DNA of 64,000 bases from Candidatus Bathyarchaeota archaeon (GCA_029881805.1 JAOULW010000006.1:26497-90496); one strand, 5' to 3'; shown: positions 1-9,285, counted from the stretch's first letter. The notes: generated by a model from the sequence alone, not told the origin. Program-made: numbers and translations.

Positions 1-612
1 GACGGATTGTGCTCCATCTACGAGTATCAAAGCTCCATGTTCATGTGTGACTTCTGCCAGTGTTTTAACATTGTTCACAACACCGCTGACGTTTGAAACG
101 TGGCTTACGCATACAATTTTGGTTTTCTTGGAAATCTTGTTTTCGAAATCTTCGTAGTTGAACGTTCCATCATTGTTTACATTTACATATTTAATCTTGA
201 ATTTGCCTATTTTGGAAAGCAGTTCCCATGGAACAATGTTACTGTGATGTTCCATCAGTGATACTATGACTTCATCATCGCTTTTTAGATTGCGAAGCCC
301 CCAAGCATATGCAACAAGATTTATTGCTTCGGTTGTGCCTCGTACAAAGATAATTTCCTCCATGTCATTCGCACTTATGAAGTTAGCAACCTCTTCATGC
401 GCGTTTTCGTAAAGTTCAGATGCCTCTTGAGAAAGCGTATGAACTGCTCTGTGCACATTCGCATTATGATTTTCGTAGAATCCTTCGATGGCTGCAATCA
501 CTTGTTTTGGCTTTTGCGTTGTCGCAGCATTGTCGAAGTAGATTAGGGGGTAGTTGTTTATTCTTCGTCTTAATATAGGGAAGTCTTTCCGAATCTTTTG
601 GGGATTTAGCAT
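1..612 (-). CDS. sufS: SufS-type cysteine desulfurase (C-terminus beyond window edge)
   Basis: PLP-dependent class V aminotransferase that takes sulfur from cysteine for Fe-S cluster or thio-cofactor assembly. About 204 N-terminal residues are inside the window and the gene runs off its left edge. Visible family marks are the N-terminal YFDNAATTQKP, the cofactor-stacking His in SLMEHHSN, and the PLP-pocket LVDGAQS just before the edge. The PLP lysine and catalytic cysteine would lie outside the window. The ATG at 612 shares one base with the stop of the upstream IscU gene (TAATG), so the two are probably translationally coupled. Family assignment is firm; assignment to SufS rather than another group II desulfurase is from the motif set. 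Confidence 0.9.
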   Translation of the reverse strand, partial: MLNPQKIRKDFPILRRRINNYPLIYFDNAATTQKPKQVIAAIEGFYENHNANVHRAVHTLSQEASELYENAHEEVANFISANDMEEIIFVRGTTEAINLVAYAWGLRNLKSDDEVIVSLMEHHSNIVPWELLSKIGKFKIKYVNVNNDGTFNYEDFENKISKKTKIVCVSHVSNVSGVVNNVKTLAEVTHEHGALILVDGAQSV

Positions 613-1118
613 TATTGTTCGCCTGCTTTTTCCATTCTTCTCGCAAGCATTTTTGCTAGTTCTTCCTCTTCTAAAGCTTGTTTTTCCTCGAAGCTTAACT
701 CTTCTTTCAACCATTCTGGGGAGGCATTCTTATTTTTGTGGTATTTTCTGATAGCTCTCTTCAGCGCTCCGACCGCTAGTATGCCGCAGTGAAACTTTAT
801 GCTTGGCAATCCACCTACAGCTTCTGCAACACTTTTCCACGAAATGTTCCATGCATCTTCAAGGCTCATTCCTTTAATCATCTCTGTGACTATACTGGAC
901 GTTGCTATATTTGCAGCACAACCATAACTCTCGAATGTTGCTTTTTCCACAATATCCTGTTCGTTGATTTTTAGATAGAATGTTATCATGTCTCCACATA
1001 GGGGGTTTCCTGCAACTGCCGTTACTGTGGCATCTTCCATCTTCCCAAGGTTTTTGGGATTCCTAAACAATTCGAGTACTTTCGGGTTGTAGGGTAAAGG
1101 CATCCGTGATATAGTCAA
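612..1118 (-). CDS. iscU: IscU/SufU/NifU-N Fe-S scaffold protein
   Basis: Scaffold on which [2Fe-2S] clusters are built before transfer to apoproteins. The three ligand cysteines are visible: GNPLCGD (about residue 41), YGCAANIATSS and IKFHCGILA. The usual GCGA motif reads GCAA here, a small departure. Length is 168 residues, with a basic and acidic helical tail of about 45 residues beyond the core. It sits between two class V aminotransferases: its start overlaps the end of the upstream gene by 4 bases and its stop overlaps the next start by 1 base, a tightly coupled three-gene operon. A second possible start is Met6. Confidence 0.9.
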   Translation of the reverse strand: MTISRMPLPYNPKVLELFRNPKNLGKMEDATVTAVAGNPLCGDMITFYLKINEQDIVEKATFESYGCAANIATSSIVTEMIKGMSLEDAWNISWKSVAEAVGGLPSIKFHCGILAVGALKRAIRKYHKNKNASPEWLKEELSFEEKQALEEEELAKMLARRMEKAGEQ

Positions 1119-2338
1119 TCAACTCCAGTAGAGCCAGTAATCCCCCTTATCCTTTCAACGGCTTTTGGAATTGCTTCCAAAACGTACTTCACGTCCTCAT
1201 CCTTATGGTATCGTGTTACTTTCATAAGTATGCTACCATGGGCTTCATCGTAGTTTCTGCCTATTGCAACGAGAACGTGACTTGGTTGAAGAATTCTTCT
1301 GGTACACGCGCTTCCGCTTGAAACATAGACGCCCTTGAGGCTTAGCTCAATTGTCAAAGCTTCGCCTTCACATCTCAAAAAGCTCATATTCACATTGTCT
1401 GGGGCTCTTTTTTCACCTTTTGGTCCGTTTAGCTTAGCTTCTGAAACTTTTCCTATTATTCCACTGATTAATTCATCTCGCAATCTGCGCATGCAATCTA
1501 CGTTTTCTTCAAATCTTTGGAAGGCTAGCTCAGATGCCTTCGCGAAACCGACAATCAGAGGCGTATTCTCAACTCCTGGCCAAAGCTTTTGTGTTCCTAT
1601 TTGACCCTCTAAAATTCTTTCCACGTTAACGCCTTCTCTAACATAAAGAGCGCCGATACCACGCGGGCCCAAGATTTTATAGCTACTTATGGTTGCTAAA
1701 TCTATCTTTAATTCTTGCACGTTTAAAGGTATTTTGGCATAAGAGTCTGAAGCGTCTGTATGGAAAATTGTTTGAGGGTTTTTGTCTTTGACTATTTTTA
1801 GTGCCTCATGAATGGGTTGTATAGTTCCGATTTCGTGATTTACGGCTGACACACTCACAAGAATTGTTTCTTTATCGATGGCATTTCTCAATTTTTCGAG
1901 GTTTATGATGCCTTCGCTATCGACTGGAATCTTCGTTGTGGCAAATCCATATTTCCGTAGCATATCGGTGACGTGTAACACGCTTATGGGTTCGATTTCT
2001 GAAATCACAATTTTTTTTCCTTTATCCTTCATTGCGAAGGCTGTTCCTATTAGCGCTAAATTATTTGCTTCTGTCTCCCCTGGAGTGAGGTTGATTTCTT
2101 CAAGTGTTCTACATCCTAAGAAATTAGAGATTTTTTGTGTCGATTCCATTATTGTTTCGAAGGCCTCCCATCCAGGTTTGTGTGTTAATGTGGGATTGCC
2201 ATATGCATGTTGATCATAGTAAGGAAGCATTGCTTCAACGACTTCTTCAGGAACTATGCTTGAGTTTTCGATGTCTAGATAGACTTCACGCTCCAAACCT
2301 GCGTGAGCCCGAAGTAGCGCTTTTACATTCTCGACCAT
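1115..2338 (-). CDS. Divergent IscS/NifS-like cysteine desulfurase
   Basis: Class V aminotransferase of 407 residues, first gene of the Fe-S operon. The PLP lysine is in SSYKILGPRG and the catalytic loop cysteine in SSGSACTRR, so it can plausibly act as a desulfurase. Several residues normally fixed in IscS are changed: the N-terminal YLDNNATT reads YLDIENSS, the segment that usually holds the PLP-stacking His as EH reads EPISVLHV, and the D-A-x-Q motif reads DASDS, replacing the Gln that contacts the PLP oxygen. The family is clear. Whether the substrate is cysteine, or the protein serves another thiolation route, is open. Confidence 0.8.
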   Translation of the reverse strand: MVENVKALLRAHAGLEREVYLDIENSSIVPEEVVEAMLPYYDQHAYGNPTLTHKPGWEAFETIMESTQKISNFLGCRTLEEINLTPGETEANNLALIGTAFAMKDKGKKIVISEIEPISVLHVTDMLRKYGFATTKIPVDSEGIINLEKLRNAIDKETILVSVSAVNHEIGTIQPIHEALKIVKDKNPQTIFHTDASDSYAKIPLNVQELKIDLATISSYKILGPRGIGALYVREGVNVERILEGQIGTQKLWPGVENTPLIVGFAKASELAFQRFEENVDCMRRLRDELISGIIGKVSEAKLNGPKGEKRAPDNVNMSFLRCEGEALTIELSLKGVYVSSGSACTRRILQPSHVLVAIGRNYDEAHGSILMKVTRYHKDEDVKYVLEAIPKAVERIRGITGSTGVD

Positions 2339-2499
2339 TTACAATTCAATCCTCATAAGCAAGACTGATTCATTAGGGTTCAGTATTCATTATCTAGTAG
2401 AAAAACATAACCCAAGAAAGAGAAAACAAGCTGCACAATTAACACTTTAAACCAGTAGTGCCATATTGCTTTTGTAGCAAAATAGATGGACGCGTCCAA

Positions 2500-4731
2500 T
2501 TGAAAATAACAGATTTGTCACTGCCAGAATCGGTCAAAGAAGTCACAATTAGATCGGGAATTACTGAGTTGTATCCCCCACAGGAGGAAGCAGTGAAAGC
2601 TGGCGCACTCGAAGGAAGAAATCTCGTTCTAGCCAGTCCAACTGCATCTGGAAAAACCTTGGTTGCAGAGTTTTGCGCCCTAAAGCATATACTGGAAGAA
2701 AATGGAAAAGCAGTTTATTTGACGCCTTTAAGAGCGCTGGCAAACGAAAAGTTTGATGAATTCAAAAAGTATTCTACGATAAGTAAATCTGATCGTAAAC
2801 GAGTGAGAATAGGCATAAGCACTGGTGACTTTGACAGCAGCGACCCATGGTTGGAAAGATATGATATAATCATAACCACAAATGAGAAGGCAGATTCGCT
2901 TTTGCGGCATAGAGCCAAGTGGATGGATGAAATCTCGCTTATAGTCGCTGACGAAGTGCACTTGTTGAACGAGGCTGAGCGCGGCCCAACGCTTGAAATT
3001 GTTTTAGCAAGACTTATGCAGATTAACCCGGACATGCAGATTTTAGCCTTAAGTGCAACTATAAATAATGTTGAGGAAATCGCAGGATGGCTTAAAGCTG
3101 ATTATGTGACAATGGAATGGCGTCCAGTTCTTTTGAAAGAGGGCATACTTTTACACAACGAAATCCAATTTAAGGATGGAGATTCTAAGAAATTAGAAAA
3201 GAAGACAAAAAACCCGTCAACAAACTTGGCGGTAAACACGGTTAAATCAGGTGGACAAGCACTGATTTTTGCCTCAACGAGGAAAAACGCCGTCGCTCTA
3301 GCGAAGAAGTTTGCAGGCGAAATTGAAGCAGTCTTATCCAAACCAGCTAAGAGGTCTCTTAAACATGAATCTGAAAGAATTTTGGCAGCAGGTGAAAGAA
3401 CAAGAATAAGTGAGTCACTGGCAGAGCTGGTAAGGTTCGGCGTCGCCTTTCATCATGCTGGCTTGGGTGGAGCACACCGCAGAATAATTGAGGATTCTTT
3501 TCGCCAAGGAAAAATTAAGGTTGTCACTGCCACACCGACATTGGCTTTCGGGGTGAACCTTCCCGCCAGAACAGTAGTAATCCAAGATTACAGACGCTAT
3601 GAGCCAGGTTACGGCTACTATCCGATTAGCGTATTAGAGTACAAGCAGATGGCTGGGAGAGCCGGGAGACCAAAATATGACAAGGTAGGAGAAGCCATAC
3701 TTACAGCAAAGACCGCAGACGAAGCAGACTATCTAATGGAAAGCTATGTACTCGCACGTCCAGAACGGATCTGGTCAAGGCTTGCTGTTGAAAGAATAAT
3801 GCGGTCACACGTGCTAGCAACAATAGCAGCAGATTTTGCTCACACCGAACATGGCATCTATGATTTTTTCGGCAGAACCTTTTACGCGTACCAATACGAC
3901 ATAAGTGCAATTAAGAACATCATAGCGAAAATTCTCAAGTATCTATACGCTGAAGGAATGATTGACGTTAGCGGCGAAAACATTTTTGCCACAGGATTTG
4001 GAAAACGTGTAAGCGAACTCTATGTGGATCCGGTTTCAGCCGTTATTATTCGCAACGCACTTAAACAAAAACCAGTGTATCTAACTGAATTAAGCCTGCT
4101 TCAAATGATTTCACATACGCCAGACATGGGTCCAATACTACGACCGTACACGCGAGAGTTGGATGAAATAGCGATTTTCATGGAACAACACAGAGAGGAA
4201 TTCCTAATAGATGTGCCAAACGAGTGGGAAGATAGCATCGCCTACGAACAGTTTCTGGGAGAAGTAAAAACGGCCATGGTTTTGAAAACATGGATAGAAG
4301 AGATCACCGAAGACCAAATAATCGAAAAGTTTAGAACGCAACCAGGTGACCTTTACAGAACAATCGAAAGCGCGAAATGGTTGCTTCACGCTACACGTGA
4401 GCTAGCAATGCTTTTTGGCGAGAAGCACATAATGCCTTGGACCCTTGAACTCATGGAAAGAATAGAAAAAGGAGTAAAGAAAGAACTGTTGCCAATAGTC
4501 AAGCTGGAAGGAGTCGGCAGAGTCCGCGGGCGCATAATATACAATGCAGGATACAAGACGACAGAAGAGATAAAGATTGCGAAACTTGAAGAGTTGATGA
4601 ACTTGCCGCTGATAGGACCGAGACTAGCAAAGAAGATTAAAGAGCAAGTCGGCGGGTTCGTCAAAAAAGAAACGTGGGAAAGACTCGAAAAAGAAGATGC
4701 TTGGAAGCAGAAGGCTTTGACAGAATACTAA
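2500..4731 (+). CDS. hel308: Hel308/Hjm-type Ski2-like DNA helicase
   Basis: Superfamily 2, 3'-5' DNA helicase acting at stalled replication forks. Motifs in order: Q-motif YPPQEEA, Walker A ASPTASGKT, Ia TPLRAL, DEVH box (DEVHLL), III SATINN, IV FASTRKNA, V FGVNLPAR and VI QMAGRAGRP. A winged-helix and ratchet region follows, then a C-terminal helix-hairpin-helix (EGVGRVRGR and LPLIGPRLAKKI). I chose the TTG at 2500 because family members begin close to LKITDLSLPESV and a TATA-like CTTTAAAC lies near 2445; a GTG at 2458 would add 14 unrelated residues. The stop overlaps that of the convergent purB by 3 bases. Confidence 0.93.
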   Translation: MKITDLSLPESVKEVTIRSGITELYPPQEEAVKAGALEGRNLVLASPTASGKTLVAEFCALKHILEENGKAVYLTPLRALANEKFDEFKKYSTISKSDRKRVRIGISTGDFDSSDPWLERYDIIITTNEKADSLLRHRAKWMDEISLIVADEVHLLNEAERGPTLEIVLARLMQINPDMQILALSATINNVEEIAGWLKADYVTMEWRPVLLKEGILLHNEIQFKDGDSKKLEKKTKNPSTNLAVNTVKSGGQALIFASTRKNAVALAKKFAGEIEAVLSKPAKRSLKHESERILAAGERTRISESLAELVRFGVAFHHAGLGGAHRRIIEDSFRQGKIKVVTATPTLAFGVNLPARTVVIQDYRRYEPGYGYYPISVLEYKQMAGRAGRPKYDKVGEAILTAKTADEADYLMESYVLARPERIWSRLAVERIMRSHVLATIAADFAHTEHGIYDFFGRTFYAYQYDISAIKNIIAKILKYLYAEGMIDVSGENIFATGFGKRVSELYVDPVSAVIIRNALKQKPVYLTELSLLQMISHTPDMGPILRPYTRELDEIAIFMEQHREEFLIDVPNEWEDSIAYEQFLGEVKTAMVLKTWIEEITEDQIIEKFRTQPGDLYRTIESAKWLLHATRELAMLFGEKHIMPWTLELMERIEKGVKKELLPIVKLEGVGRVRGRIIYNAGYKTTEEIKIAKLEELMNLPLIGPRLAKKIKEQVGGFVKKETWERLEKEDAWKQKALTEY

Positions 4732-6110
4732 ACTAGCCCTCTAGCTTTGCGTTCCTTCATTGTTCGTTTAACTACACGGGCCACTTGCTCTTTAGCCGTT
4801 CCCAGATAATTTTTAGGTTCTAAAGCCGCGTCAATTTCTTTCTTCGTAAGTCTTCTACTCACAATTTTGTCTTCCAGAAGTACATCTTCGAAGTGCTGTC
4901 TTTCTATTTCGCTCTTTATTGTCAATTTTCTAAGGAGCTCGTGAGCTTCTTGCCGACCCACACCTTTCTTTGTTAGTGCAATCATGACGGCTTCGGACAT
5001 GGCGCGTCCTTGCGTCAAGCCCACATTTTTTAGCATGTGCTTTTCATCAACACGTAAATGAGCCACAATATTGGTCATCAGAAAGAGCATATAGTCAACC
5101 AAAATGCAGACTTCTGGGAGAACATACCGTTCAGTGGAAGACTGCGTCAAATCTCTTTCGTGCCATGTTACAACATCCTCCAAAGCCGGAACGACAAGAC
5201 TTCTAACAATTCTAGCTAGCCCACAAACCCTCTCGCAGAGTTCAGGGTTCCGCTTGTGAGACATTGTCGAACTTCCAACCTGCTTCTCAACTTCAAAAAG
5301 TTCGAAAAGTTCTCCAATTTCAGGTCTTTGCAGCTCGCGGATTTCAGTGGCAAAATTGTCAAGTGTGGAGGCAATTCCGGCCAGCAAACAGACAAATTCT
5401 GCGTGGCGGTCTCTTTGTACAATTTGAGTGGAAATTTCTGCAGGTTTAAGCTCTAAACGTTGCATAACAAGGTCTTGAATTTTCAGGGCATGCTCACCTA
5501 AACCTGCTTGCGTGCCAACTGCGCCACTCATTTTTCCAACCAAAACACGTTCCTTACATTGTCTAAGCCTTTGAACATGTCTGGAGATCTCTCGCATCCA
5601 CACTGCAAATTTAAAGCCCAGAGTTATTGGCAATGCGTGTTGGCCATGAGTTCTACCCATCATCAACGTGTTCTTGTACCGCGAAGCTTTCTCAATCAAG
5701 ACTTTTTCGAACTCATCAAGCTTGTCTCCAATTAGCTCCAACGCGTCCTTTAATTGAAGTGCGTTAGCGGTGTCCACAATATCATAACTTGTTGCTCCAA
5801 GGTGCACATATCCTCCACTTGGTCCGCAAGCTTCCGCCAAAGCTCTGACCAAGGAGGCGATATCATGCTTTATTTCACGTTCAATCTCCTTAATGCGATT
5901 AACCTTAACATATTTTGTTGAAGCAGTAGCCACAATCTTCGCAGCATGCTTTCGCGGTATATTGCCAACCTCAGCGTGTGCCCATGCCAAGGCCGCTTCT
6001 ACGTCAAGCAGTCTTTGAACGCGTGCCTCTTCTTCAAAGATTATTCGCATTTCAGCGGTTCCATGACGGCCTGTGTCGATCGGGCTTGTGTCTGTCGGTA
6101 GGATAGGCAA
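4728..6110 (-). CDS. purB: Adenylosuccinate lyase
   Basis: Fumarase/aspartase-superfamily lyase that releases fumarate from SAICAR and adenylosuccinate in purine synthesis. The superfamily signature GSSTMSHKRNP is intact, as are the catalytic-His region GRTHGQHALP and the N-terminal block with HLGATSYDIVDT. Length 460 residues is normal. The start is TTG (6110); the protein begins MPILPTDTSPIDTGRHGT, the expected family N-terminus. The gene is convergent with hel308 and the two stop codons overlap, leaving no intergenic terminator. Confidence 0.95.
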   Translation of the reverse strand: MPILPTDTSPIDTGRHGTAEMRIIFEEEARVQRLLDVEAALAWAHAEVGNIPRKHAAKIVATASTKYVKVNRIKEIEREIKHDIASLVRALAEACGPSGGYVHLGATSYDIVDTANALQLKDALELIGDKLDEFEKVLIEKASRYKNTLMMGRTHGQHALPITLGFKFAVWMREISRHVQRLRQCKERVLVGKMSGAVGTQAGLGEHALKIQDLVMQRLELKPAEISTQIVQRDRHAEFVCLLAGIASTLDNFATEIRELQRPEIGELFELFEVEKQVGSSTMSHKRNPELCERVCGLARIVRSLVVPALEDVVTWHERDLTQSSTERYVLPEVCILVDYMLFLMTNIVAHLRVDEKHMLKNVGLTQGRAMSEAVMIALTKKGVGRQEAHELLRKLTIKSEIERQHFEDVLLEDKIVSRRLTKKEIDAALEPKNYLGTAKEQVARVVKRTMKERKARGLV

Positions 6111-6201
6111 ATTCTCTTTCCCTCGAAAGAAGGTACGTCAGTTAAAGATTAATGTTTTACGATGACAATGCGTAGTATGTGCAATTCAAAGGCTATCCAT
6201 C

Positions 6202-7656
6202 ATGGGAGCGCTAATAGCAGTAATAAATAAAAAAGGCGAAAGCTCAGTAGAAACAGCAGTTGCTATGCTTAGAAGATTAAGACACAAAAGCACAGAAGCC
6301 TTTGGAATAGCTTCACCTACTACCACGAAAATGAGGAAAGCTGTTGACCTTCTACAGAATAAGAGTTTGTCCTCGTCTATAATAATTGGACACGCATTCT
6401 CAAGAGTTCTTATGATGGACAAACCTCAACCAATAATATCTGACGATGTCACATTTGTATTTGAAGGAAGAATCTATCCAAACGCAACAGAGATTTCAGA
6501 CCGAGAAATTGTTGCCCAAGAGCTGCAACAAAATCGTGAAGAAGCCGTTGAAAATCTTATCAAAGAAGTTAAAGGTGACTTTATTCTGGTAATAGCTGAA
6601 AACTCAAGACTAATTGTAGCCAGAGATGCCATGGGTATGCGTCCGCTTTATTATGGCGAGAATACAGGTTTGGCAGCTTTAGCCTCTGAACGCAAAGCTT
6701 TATGGGCTGTTGGAATAGAAAAACCTGATTCTTTTCCACCCGGACATATCGCTATTGTCGACAAAAACGGATTCGCATTCAGACCAGTAAAAACACTTGG
6801 TTATTCAGAACCGAAGCAGATAGCAATGCAAGCTGCAGCTAAAGAATTGCAGACTCTTCTGCAACAGTCAATTAATATGAGGATTTCTGGGTTAAAGGAA
6901 GTAGCGGTAGCCTTTTCAGGAGGTTTAGACAGTAGCGTAATAGCCATTCTAGCCAAGAAAACTAGAGCAGATGTGCATTTAATCCACGTAAGCCTAGAAG
7001 GTCAGCCAGAAACTGGGCAGGCTAAAATAGCAGCAAACGAGTTGAAGCTCCCTTTACACGTTTGCCTGTTTGAAGAAGACGACGTAAAAAGCACTCTTCC
7101 AGAAGTTCTAAGGTTGATCGAGGAGCCTGACTTAGTCAAATTAAGCGTAGGCATACCGTTCTATTGGACAGCGAAAAAAGCGGCGGAAATGGGATTGAAG
7201 GTGATGCTGGCTGGACAAGGCGCTGATGAACTTTTTGGAGGATACAGACGCTATATTGATACTTATCTCTTGTATGGTGGCGAAGAAGCGAGGAAGAAGA
7301 TGTTCGAAGACACTAGTAGTCTATACGAGACTAATCTTGAGAGAGATCTTAAGATTTGCGACTTTCACAATGTTGAATTGCGCTTACCTTTTGCAACGTA
7401 TAAAATGGCTAAATTTGCCATAGATTTGCCAATAAAGGTAAAAATCGAACCAAAACATGACTGCTTACGAAAACTTGTTCTAAGACAAGTTGCCGAGAAT
7501 CTCGGGCTTCCGAAACTCACTGTGAAGAAACCTAAAAAAGCCATTCAATATGCGACTGGCGTAAACAATGCTCTCCAAAGGTTAGTCAAAAAACAAGGAA
7601 TGTCTTTGAAAGAATACTTCAAAATATTTTATGAAGACGCAACGAAAGTGGCGTAA
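6202..7656 (+). CDS. Asparagine-synthetase-like protein without the catalytic Cys2
   Basis: Two domains: an N-terminal class II glutamine amidotransferase-like fold (about 1-195) and a C-terminal asparagine synthetase ATP-pyrophosphatase domain. The latter has SGGLDSS at about 239-245 and GQGADELFGGY at about 338-348, so the adenylation site looks functional. The N-terminus reads MGALIAV, where a working glutaminase needs Met-Cys, and the glutamine-binding NGEIYN region reads EGRIYP. Glutamine hydrolysis therefore looks lost; the enzyme may use free ammonia or another amine. No alternative start restores a Cys. The stop lies 1 base before the HDAC-like start, so the pair is probably co-translated. 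Confidence 0.85.
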   Translation: MGALIAVINKKGESSVETAVAMLRRLRHKSTEAFGIASPTTTKMRKAVDLLQNKSLSSSIIIGHAFSRVLMMDKPQPIISDDVTFVFEGRIYPNATEISDREIVAQELQQNREEAVENLIKEVKGDFILVIAENSRLIVARDAMGMRPLYYGENTGLAALASERKALWAVGIEKPDSFPPGHIAIVDKNGFAFRPVKTLGYSEPKQIAMQAAAKELQTLLQQSINMRISGLKEVAVAFSGGLDSSVIAILAKKTRADVHLIHVSLEGQPETGQAKIAANELKLPLHVCLFEEDDVKSTLPEVLRLIEEPDLVKLSVGIPFYWTAKKAAEMGLKVMLAGQGADELFGGYRRYIDTYLLYGGEEARKKMFEDTSSLYETNLERDLKICDFHNVELRLPFATYKMAKFAIDLPIKVKIEPKHDCLRKLVLRQVAENLGLPKLTVKKPKKAIQYATGVNNALQRLVKKQGMSLKEYFKIFYEDATKVA

Positions 7657-7657
7657 C

Positions 7658-8722
7658 ATGGGTAAGACAGCCGTGATTTTTTCCCCTCTATATTATCGAC
7701 ATCGAACTGGCAGAAATCATCCCGAGTCGGCACGACGTCTCCGTGCTATTGTCGAGGAGCTGAAGAAAGACAAGATTTCAGGAAACGGAAAGTGGCAGTT
7801 CATACACCCAAATAAAGCACCTGCGACGTATGTTCAACTGGTTCATGGCTTAGAATATATCAAACTTGTAGAGGCTGTCTGCAAGTCTGGAGGAGGCTTG
7901 CTGGATTTAGGAGACACTATGACATCGCGAGAAAGTTTCGAAGTTGCCCTTTATGCTGTGGGTGGAGCACTGAAGGCTGTTGACCTTGTCATGGAGAAGA
8001 AGTTTGAAAATGCCTTTGCAGTTGTACGTCCGCCAGGGCATCATGCAGGAAGATTTCGCGCATGCGGCTTTTGCATCTTCAATAACGTAGCTATAGCTGC
8101 CGAGTACTTAATTAGAAAGTTCAAACTGGGAAAAATTGCGATATTAGACATTGATGCACATCATGGAAATGGCACACAAGAAGTCTTCTACAAAACCAAC
8201 AAAGTCCTATACGTAAGCATACATGAAGACCCACGCAGTTTTCCTGGAACAGGGTTCATAGATGAAATTGGAGAAGGTGAAGGCCTAGGTTATAACATTA
8301 ATGTTCCATTACCATTCGGAACCACAGATCAGATATTTCTCAGAGCTTTGGATGAAATAGTGTTGCCCGCGGTGCGCGAGTATGAACCTCAATTCGTATT
8401 AGTAAGCGCTGGTCTTGACGGTCACTACACAGACCCTGTGGGAAATCTTTCTCTATCAGCTTTGTGCTATGAAAAAGCTTTTGAGACAATAATGAAGTTG
8501 ACATCTGACACTTGTGAAGGAAAGCTGGTTGCAGTCCTTGAAGGAGGCTATAGCCTCAATTTTGTTGGAAAAATAGCCACAGCAGCTATTGCAGAGATCA
8601 GCGGAGCTAATTACGCTTTGAACGATAAGGTTTTGACCGCTAGTAAGGGCGTTAGATTGCAGGGAGAAAAGGCTATAGAGAAGGTGAAAAAGGTTCTCAG
8701 ATCTTTTGAGCACACAGCTTAA
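7658..8722 (+). CDS. HDAC/AcuC-like zinc deacetylase
   Basis: Arginase/deacetylase-fold amidohydrolase of the class I/II histone deacetylase family (AcuC, acetylpolyamine amidohydrolase). Visible active-site parts: the catalytic His pair in RPPGHHAGR, metal ligands in ILDIDAHHGNG, the third ligand Asp in VSAGLDGHYTDP, and the C-terminal GGY in LEGGYSLN. I chose the ATG at 7658, one base after the upstream stop, over an in-frame ATG at 7631 inside the upstream gene. The partner gene is the Asn-synthetase-like protein. The substrate is unknown: acetyl-lysine, acetylpolyamine or another acetylated amide are all possible. A second family member lies at 25891. Confidence 0.88.
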   Translation: MGKTAVIFSPLYYRHRTGRNHPESARRLRAIVEELKKDKISGNGKWQFIHPNKAPATYVQLVHGLEYIKLVEAVCKSGGGLLDLGDTMTSRESFEVALYAVGGALKAVDLVMEKKFENAFAVVRPPGHHAGRFRACGFCIFNNVAIAAEYLIRKFKLGKIAILDIDAHHGNGTQEVFYKTNKVLYVSIHEDPRSFPGTGFIDEIGEGEGLGYNINVPLPFGTTDQIFLRALDEIVLPAVREYEPQFVLVSAGLDGHYTDPVGNLSLSALCYEKAFETIMKLTSDTCEGKLVAVLEGGYSLNFVGKIATAAIAEISGANYALNDKVLTASKGVRLQGEKAIEKVKKVLRSFEHTA

Positions 8723-8762
8723 GCAGCTTTAATATAGAAATTTTAAATCAGAGGCTAAAGAG

Positions 8763-8951
8763 TCACTCGATTACTTGAATTGCGCTTTCTGGACATTGGG
8801 CTTCGCATGCTCTGCAAACCAAGCAGTCTTCGGAGTTCACCGGAACGGATTTGCCCTCTTTGATCTCGTAAATGCCTACAGGGCAATTGTCAACGCACGT
8901 GCCGCACCCAGTACACTTATGATTATCCACTAATATTTTCACCATTTCCAT
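8763..8951 (-). CDS. 2[4Fe-4S] ferredoxin
   Basis: Small electron carrier of 62 residues with two complete cluster motifs, CTGCGTCVDNCP and CLVCRACEAQCP, so two [4Fe-4S] clusters are expected. It is cytosolic and acidic. AGAGGAA lies just upstream of the ATG, and an A/T-rich TATA-like stretch is near 8995-9005. It is a single gene, convergent with the HDAC-like gene. The redox partner cannot be told from the context. Confidence 0.93.
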   Translation of the reverse strand: MEMVKILVDNHKCTGCGTCVDNCPVGIYEIKEGKSVPVNSEDCLVCRACEAQCPESAIQVIE

Positions 8952-9174
8952 TCCTCTTTAACTAGATTTTCACTCAGAATCTAAGCAGTAGCATAAAAAT
9001 ATTGTGTCAAAATAGAATGTTTTTTAATGTAAGACAGTAAAGTTTTGCAGATTCTGAGGTTAACGTGAGCCTCCAATTTCAACGCATTAATAGTTGCACC
9101 AATGGATTAGAAAAAAATGATGCCTTTTTTGTTCTAGACTTTCAGAAGTCTTTTTTTCACTATATTGATATGTT

Positions 9175-9285
9175 TCAATCCATTAATTTTCCGTCAAATC
9201 TGATGATGGAACCTAGATCTGCTTCCTTCGCCTTTCTTAATATCAGGTTTTCTTTGTTCCCATTCATTTGAACGAATCCCCACAT
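9175..9285 (-). pseudogene. Possible remnant of a GNAT acetyltransferase N-terminus
   Basis: A 36-codon frame on the minus strand reads like the first beta-alpha unit of a GNAT acetyltransferase: LILRKAKEADLGSIIRFDGK, then LMD and a stop. No continuation with the acetyl-CoA loop (Q/RxxGxG/A) is found in any frame downstream, where the minus strand is A/T-rich and full of stops. It lies in the 420-base gap between the ferredoxin and the ribophorin-like gene (8952-9371); I see nothing else in that gap beyond a TATA-like tract for the ferredoxin. It could also be a chance frame. Confidence 0.3.

Noticed and set aside
2458..2499. GTG 2458 as the Hel308 start
   Set aside because: The added residues are unlike the family and lie too close to the TATA-like element.
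9065..9271. 68-codon plus-strand frame in the ferredoxin/ribophorin gap
   Set aside because: Phe/Leu/Ser-rich with no ribosome-binding site; the opposite strand has the more protein-like fragment.
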